From: Dichetophora obliterata
Lineage: Eukaryota; Arthropoda; Insecta; Diptera; Sciomyzidae
Assembly: GCA_963920525.1 (NCBI GenBank)
Contig: OY986438.1
Location: 188,557,888-188,621,887, forward strand
DNA: 64,000 bases
Direction of reading: 5' to 3'
Part shown: positions 58,599 through 64,000 of the stretch, piece by piece
Position numbering within the stretch: position 1 is the stretch's first letter
Layout of the letters: each line of letters opens with the position of its first letter
The notes under the pieces: generated by a model
Database searches by the model: none
The model's input: the letters and a program-made list of their open reading frames with translations, nothing else
What the model was told of the DNA's origin: nothing
Translations under genes and position numbers: made by a program

Positions 58599-59675
58599 CT
58601 AATATAAACATACTTCATTTTTTCTCCAACTAAATAACTTTTCTCTGAAACGTGCACGAAGTCCAATGGGTGGTATAGCTTCCTGTATTTCTTCCTTAGA
58701 TAAATACCTTAAGCTTTCGTAGTCAATTGAAGATTCTAAAAAAAATAACATTTTTAAATTACGGGTATTTACGAATCGTGCACTTCCCAGTGCAGTTGAG
58801 GACTTGCGCACTTTACAAAAGCAAAATACACGTACGTAAAAAATGTGCACAAGTGGTTTTCTTTTGTAGCCTAAAAATTGAGGACTTGAACCGTTCACAC
58901 TGAAAATTTTAACAGCTTTGTGAGTTATCCAGTGATATGAGCTTTCAGTGCTTGAATCGAAATCTAAATCACAAATTTTTGAAATCTAAAAAGTTATGTC
59001 ACCACCATGGCTCGGCGTTTTATCGTTGGATGGAGGTTTCGTCAGCCAAAATAAATCATGCATCCAACAATAAATTGACAAGCAATGCACCGACATACTT
59101 TGGCGATGAAAAACTGTGATAATGTACTAACAAAAACATCTAACAACAACATGCAAATTGCGATGCTGTCACTGGGCAAGAAAAAAACTGTAACTACACT
59201 AGTAATGTATGTTACTGTTGTTGCTAAAGGGCCACGGGAGCCCTCGTCTTTAACCGTGCTTATTCCTGTTGTAATAACTTTTTTAGAATTAAGTTGAGTT
59301 CCTAAATGCATTTATGCAATGCATCAGTGTGTTTTATTTTGAATTGGTTCCAAACTTTTTAACCAAAACTGCGCAACTAGACTATTTTTTAGAATGTCAA
59401 CAGAGTTGCACTGTTTTCGTAACTAAACTTAGCACCAATTCAAAATAAACAACACTGATGCATTGCATAAATGCATTTGGAAACTTATCCTTAATCATAT
59501 TTTGGGGATACTTACTTTTCAAGTAATGTTCCACTTCCGAAAAATTAAATTGTTTTAACAGTTCGTCGAGCTTAGCCTCATAGTTATCTTCATGGATAAT
59601 AATATTTTCGAAGTACATCACATTACCTTCTGCTTCATCTACCTCCACTAGCACTTCTTCATTTGTATTTTCTAT
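58599..59675 (-). pseudogene. SAM-domain gene of copy 2, start codon lost
   Basis: Exon 1 is 59516-59675 and exon 2 is 58599-58735, with the same GTAAGT donor and TTTTTTTAG-type acceptor as copy 1. Both coding frames are intact (ELLKQFNFSEVEHYL-type helix, then ESLRYLSKEEIQEAIPPIGL and FREKLFSWRKN). The C-terminus is extended by four residues (EVCLY-type end) because the stop codon is lost. The ATG seen in copy 1 is ATA here (59673-59675), so translation from that site is not possible without another start. Exon 2 differs from copy 1 at only two residues. Confidence 0.6.
59292..59490. mobile_element. Harbinger-type MITE in the SAM-gene intron (copy 2)
   Basis: Orthologous to 9134-9332; TTA is retained on both sides (59289-59291 and 59491-59493). 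The left tip has changed from GGCTGAG to AGTTGAG. Confidence 0.75.
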
Positions 59676-59768
59676 TAAACACTTTATAATTTTTGCACGA
59701 CGCTACTTGCAACTCGTGATTAAGCTTCTAATATGCAAAAATTCACCAGAACTTAACGGAACTTCTTA

Positions 59769-60527
59769 GGCCGCGTTCATAGTAAACACTTTTAGCTTAG
59801 CCGAGAGGTTTAGCTGAAAAACGCTTTGTGTATAATCATATGGAAAAAGCTCAAAGCGTTCATAGTGCTAGCATAAAGCTAGCATAAAGCTTAATTTCAA
59901 ATGCTTTTCAGCGCTTATCTTTCCATCTCGCTTGCTCACACAGAAAAATAATTTTGTTTTTTATGCTTTGTTTTAGAGCATTTGTAAAATGCTATTCGGC
60001 ACATGTTTATCTATTTTGCCTGTTAACAATATTTTCGTTGATTTTTTTTGTGCTAAAGTTTTAACCGTTGTTGTGTTGTTGTTGCGTTGTGGTCCTTTTG
60101 TGGTGCTTTTCAGTTTTATGCGCTTTATATTCTATCTCGTTTGTTTACATAGTTTTCGTTGTTCTTGCTTTCTTCTTGGGTACTTTTTGTGCTGAACTTT
60201 CTACCGTTGTTATGCTTTGTGTTTTCAAGTTCCTTTGAACTTTTGTTTGTTATTGGTTTGATCTTTCATTGGTGATCATCGCGAATCTACATACTCATTA
60301 AACAAAAAAATTTACTTTGTAAAACGCAATTGAGGGCATTATTTTCTAAAGAGACAAATGAAAACAAAGCATATCAGCCATAAGCATAAAGCGCGCACTA
60401 TGAACACTAATAAGCTCAATAAGCTACTTTATGCAGCGTTGAATAAGCGTTCACTATGATCAAAAAAAGCTTGACAAAGCAGCTTTATGCATCAGCTTCA
60501 GCCAAAGCGTCCACTATGAACGCGGCC
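59769..60527. mobile_element. PIF/Harbinger-type non-autonomous element, 759 bp
   Basis: GGCCGCGTTCATAGT begins the left end and is inverted at the right; TTA flanks both sides (59766-59768 and 60528-60530). The inside has TAGCATAAAGC-type repeats and no transposase. The homologous site in copy 1 (about 9608) lacks it, so the insertion is specific to copy 2. Confidence 0.85.
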
Positions 60528-60539
60528 TTAAGCACGTTA

Positions 60540-60745
60540 ACAAATTTTTTTACATGATGCAATAATGATTTTACGAAATTCCATAATGATTCTACATGAT
60601 GTCATAATGATTGTACATGAAATCATAATGATTCTACATGCAATCATGTTGATTAACTTTTTACATGATGCAATAATGATTTTAATGGTTTCATAAGGAT
60701 TTCATAAGGATTTTCATGAAATCATAATGATTTTACTCTGCAAAA
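60540..60745. repeat. Right-arm minisatellite of copy 2
   Basis: Same inverted unit type as 9605-9790 (CATAATGATTNTACATG). Confidence 0.8.
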
Positions 60746-60903
60746 TTAATACCAACATATACACACCATGGACGTGTGCGTGCGTTAATTTTACATAAAA
60801 TCACAATCATTTTATTATTGCTGTCACCACGAAATATGAAATCATGTTAAATGAAATCAACTATGCATCACAATCATTTTACTACGCAAAATTTTTCTGT
60901 GTA

Positions 60904-61635
60904 TACTAAATAGATTTTTTAGTTGGCACACTCTTGCAGAAAGTGCGATATTCTCACGAATTTGAAAATTTTTTTCCTAAAACATGTTCAAAATATCGTC
61001 CTGAAAAATAAAGTTGCATATATGTATATTTATGATTTTAATTTTTTTCACGTAGTCTACTTGTATTTCAGTAATAAAAAAATTGTTTCACTGATCTTCA
61101 GTGCTTACGCTTTTATAGAGATCAATATTTATCAAACAACTAGGAAAAAGTCGAATTTTTACGATATTCGGACATTTTAGGGCGTGGCGCCACCTGAAGA
61201 AATCAATTGTGGACCTTCTCCTTGCACAGATTTCTTATTTATGAATTAAAGCACCAGAAAAATGCAATTAGAAGTGAATTAAAAAAAAAAACGATGCACC
61301 CTACTGTATATCCATATTTTTCCAATAACTTTATCTAACAGTTTCAAAGCTCCAGCAATTAAGTTGCGATATAACCAGTGTTGCCAAGTCAGTGCTTTTA
61401 GCACTAGATTTGGTGCTTTTCAAAGTTGTAATACTTTTTTTTTAAGAAGCACTAAGTTAAAAAGCTCCAAGACCATTGCGTTTTCATTTTGAGTTTAGTG
61501 CTTTTAGTGCCTTTTGATTATTAATAAAAAATACTTTTTTTGCAGCCCTGAAATTAACAATTAATGTGAAAAACTATCCGATGACAGAACCGGAAAATTT
61601 TGAATAGAAGTGGGTCAGCTCAGGGATACACTTGG
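60904..61635. other. No gene seen
   Basis: AT-rich. Around 61385-61520 an AGTGCTTTTAGTGC-type motif recurs. No family recognised. Confidence 0.45.
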
Positions 61636-61639
61636 AAAT

Positions 61640-61800
61640 ATCCATTACATACTTTTAGCCGATTTTTGCATTCATCTTTTAACATTGCCGTATTCAAGTG
61701 CAGAAGTTGAAAGAGTTTTTAGTAAGTACTATGAATCGTTTCAAAACAAATGTAAGAAATAGACAGTCACTTAATTCTTTTAATTCATTACACATTTAAA
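61640..61800 (+). pseudogene. hAT transposase dimerisation-domain relic
   Basis: LLADFCIHLLTLPYSSAEVE followed by RVFS (about 61655-61722) is the C-terminal dimerisation signature of hAT transposases (L-x-x-L-P-x-S-S-A-x-V-E-R-x-F-S). A shifted frame continues MNRFKTNVRNRQSLNSF (about 61731-61781), matching the K-T-x-x-R-N-x-L segment that normally follows. One frame change separates them. The rest of the transposase was not found. Confidence 0.8.
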
Positions 61801-62889
61801 ATGATTTATTATTAAACAATAGCTATTGTGATTCTTTTAAATTACCTTAGTAACTCTTTGTAAAATTAGTTCTAATATATTTATGACATGATTAAATATT
61901 TAATAAATGAATAATAATAATGATTTAATAATTTCGAATATGAATTTTCTTTATTAAAACAAAGAATTTATATTTGAGTTGTGGAAAAATTCTTACCAGT
62001 TTAGTAAAATATACTTGTTTCAGGTGCAGTAGAAAAAGAAGAAGTAAGTGTTAGATTTGTTTTAGCGGAAGCCAGGAAGTTAAAAAAGCTTATAGCGGAT
62101 TAATAGAGGTAAGATATGTAATGTAGTTTCTTCTTTCATTTTTTTACAGTCTATGTTTTATTTTTATAGGATAAAAGCATTGCCACATTAACAAATCAGA
62201 TGTTTATAAAGAATGTACACATTGTTCAGAAGATGATGATGATTCTGATTGTGATGCAGTTGAAATATATTCTTTAATAAATTAAAAACATTCGACAAAT
62301 TTTGTTATGTTTGGAAACAAAATGTATAAGTTTTTTATGTGTAAAATAAGTATGTAATAATAAATGATTTTTTTTTTCACATTGGTCCTTTTGGATACAA
62401 CTTTACAATGCTATTGTGAATTTCCAAAATTAAATTGTAAATAATAATATTATGGAATCATTTGAAAAAAATCATTTTGCCGCTTGAGGCATCATATGTA
62501 AATTGAATTCTTAAAAACTTTTTCGATGAAAAGAATATATAAAAGTAAAAACCAAACTCTTTACTATGTCTAAGAATTGAATTAAGATTTGCTTAAGTTA
62601 AAAAACAAACGAAACAGTTACATAAAATTCAAAAGTGGATGGTGAGAAAGAGGGCGTAAAAATTTTTCTTGAAGACTGTGCATTTTCTAAAAATTATAAA
62701 AATAACGTGTTAAAAAAGTTGACTTTAGCTACATATACCAAATATGTTCAGTTTTCAATGATATGTCATAAAAAAAAGTACAAAAAATTCAATTTTCAGT
62801 TTGTTGTATTTTTCTTGTTTTACAACAAAAAACTCAATAATAATAATAGTTTTAGTAATAACAAAGAGCAAAAGGTGGACAGTAGAACA

Positions 62890-62975
62890 ATGGAATGACC
62901 ACAATTCGAGCCTGTAACTTTTGGGTGAGAAGCAAGTCTAATAACCATTGCACTAACGAGGTTTTCCCCAGAAAC
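62890..62975 (-). pseudogene. tRNA-like sequence (pseudogene or SINE head)
   Basis: On the minus strand, TTAGTGCAATGGTTATTAG (A-box-like) is followed about 35 bp later by GGCTCGAATTG (B-box-like). Stems pair only partly. The DNA after it does not clearly match the SINE body at 480-740. Confidence 0.4.
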
Positions 62976-63579
62976 TGCTCTTAAAAAGCACTCTTAAAAA
63001 ACTTAAAAATTTACCTTGCTTGAAAGTACTTATCTGACAATTGGCTGCTTTAAAAATGGCTTTTTTAAATTAAATTAAAATTCCAAAAGCTCTACTGATT
63101 TCCATTGATGTAATATTTCTCAAAATAAAAGATACTTTTCACCTGAATAATTTCTGATGAGTATAAAAAAAAAAATTATTATTTTCCCATAATACAATTT
63201 TAAAATTCAACAGACAGAGCACAATCAAATCAACGTAGGATGTAAGATACCTGATGATGTTCACAAAAACAACAACAACAACAAAAACAAAAAAACATGG
63301 CTAACTCACTGCAAGTCATGTCACAACGATTACTAAAATAAATATTACGAAGATGATGATTTGATAACGAAATCTAATTGAATTGTTTTTTTTTCGGTTT
63401 ATGTCTGAAGTGGTCATTATTATTGATGAAGAAAATGGAAGGAAAACATGTATTGTTCCTTGATTCTCGAAATATCTTTGTTAAAAGTAAATTAAATTAC
63501 GTTATAAAATAACAATTAAATTGAATGTGCAGTGCAGCCTATAATTTTCTTGTAGCTAATTTCAGATATTTTTATAATC

Positions 63580-63625
63580 TATACAAGCAAATACCCGCTG
63601 CTTCGCCTGCGATAAAAATATTAAA
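63580..63625 (-). mobile_element. Possible Helitron 3'-end fragment
   Basis: In reverse complement: GCGAAGCAGCGGGTATTTGC followed by TTG, similar to the GC-rich hairpin and GGGTAT...CTAG ends of Helitrons. The CTAG itself is not preserved. Confidence 0.35.
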
Positions 63626-64000
63626 TACCATGTTAAAATTTTAAATCTTAGAATAAAAGTATTTAGTTGTATTAAAACAAATTCAAAATATAAAAATTAT
63701 TGTGTTCGTTTTGTTTGATTATAAAAATGGCATATATGTATATTAAGAAATTACTTTATTTAATTTGAATAACTTATTTTAACGGTAATTGTTATGATGA
63801 CATAAATTTAAAAATTTGTAAAATTTGTAGTCAAAAATATAATTTTTTACATATATTCTGAAAATAAATATATTCTTCTTAAATTGTTGTAGTTAATCGG
63901 CCTTCTTCAGCTATAAATTGTTGTTATTAGGCTTCGGCCAAACAACAATTCTTCTTAAATTTAAAAAAATTCGATATAATTTCTTTCTCAATGCATAACA

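Larger units (their letters stand above)
57265..60901. mobile_element. TA-flanked element with inverted minisatellite arms, copy 2
   Basis: The ends CACTCAGAAAAA and the inverted CACAGAAAAATTTT are flanked by TA (57263-57264 and 60902-60903). Colinear with 7670-10138, but its left array is nearly twice as long, it carries an extra TTA-flanked element (59769-60527), and it lacks the 157-bp MITE of copy 1. Confidence 0.85.
61805..64000. other. No gene seen; tRNA-like and Helitron-end fragments
   Basis: AT-rich to the window end. Two short recognisable pieces are listed separately (62890-62975 and 63580-63625). Confidence 0.45.

Noticed and set aside
62635..62898. 87-aa plus-strand frame rich in Lys and Asn
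   Set aside because: Low-complexity composition, runs into a tRNA-like sequence on the other strand, no family signature.

Overview
The window looks like eukaryotic nuclear DNA from an insect, most likely a fly. It is AT-rich and has no operons or bacterial-type genes. It is packed with mariner, Tc1, hAT-like, MULE, Helitron/Helentron, non-LTR and gypsy-type elements, tRNA-derived SINEs, MITEs, microsatellites and CAG/CAA-type triplets. I found no host protein-coding gene I could support, so this is probably intergenic or deep intronic DNA. I cannot name the species from the sequence.

Layout. 1-7.7 kb: a SINE, a non-LTR reverse transcriptase relic and a dense nest of inverted-repeat elements. 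The nest includes a Tc1-type element with double (IR/DR) ends at 3836-5817, itself interrupted by foreign DNA that begins a MADF-like reading frame. 7.67-10.14 kb: a TA-flanked element whose ends carry inverted minisatellite arrays and whose inside carries a two-exon gene that splices into a SAM domain; a second copy lies at 57.27-60.90 kb. 12-15 kb: a 217-bp duplication and a broken mariner (13571-14845). 17.8 kb: a MULE/Phantom-type transposase relic. 20.4-23 kb: two Helitron-type ends and tandem repeats. 23.7-28.5 kb: a satellite-like array split by a Helentron remnant (Pif1-type helicase plus endonuclease), a SINE and a MITE. 31.43-35.02 kb: a DNA transposon with about 270-320 bp terminal inverted repeats and a perfect 8-bp target duplication, carrying a decayed protein that I interpret as a divergent hAT-type transposase. 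35.5-38.0 kb: a Helitron-like element containing a SINE. 40.3-41.5 kb: two further TIR elements, one holding a tRNA-like sequence. 44.99-45.87 kb: about 146 uninterrupted copies of a hexanucleotide. 45.87-52.12 kb: another long-TIR transposon relic, split by an almost intact gypsy-type LTR retrotransposon (46222-50467) that encodes only Gag and protease. 61.6 kb: a hAT dimerisation-domain relic.

The best candidates for something undescribed are (1) the paired TA-flanked elements that carry an intron-containing SAM-domain gene between inverted minisatellite arms, (2) the long-TIR, 8-bp-TSD element at 31429-35017 with its unusual transposase-like protein, and (3) the Gag-protease-only LTR element whose LTRs contain a 10-bp minisatellite. 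Nested insertions with visible empty sites in the sister copy allow several events to be ordered in time.
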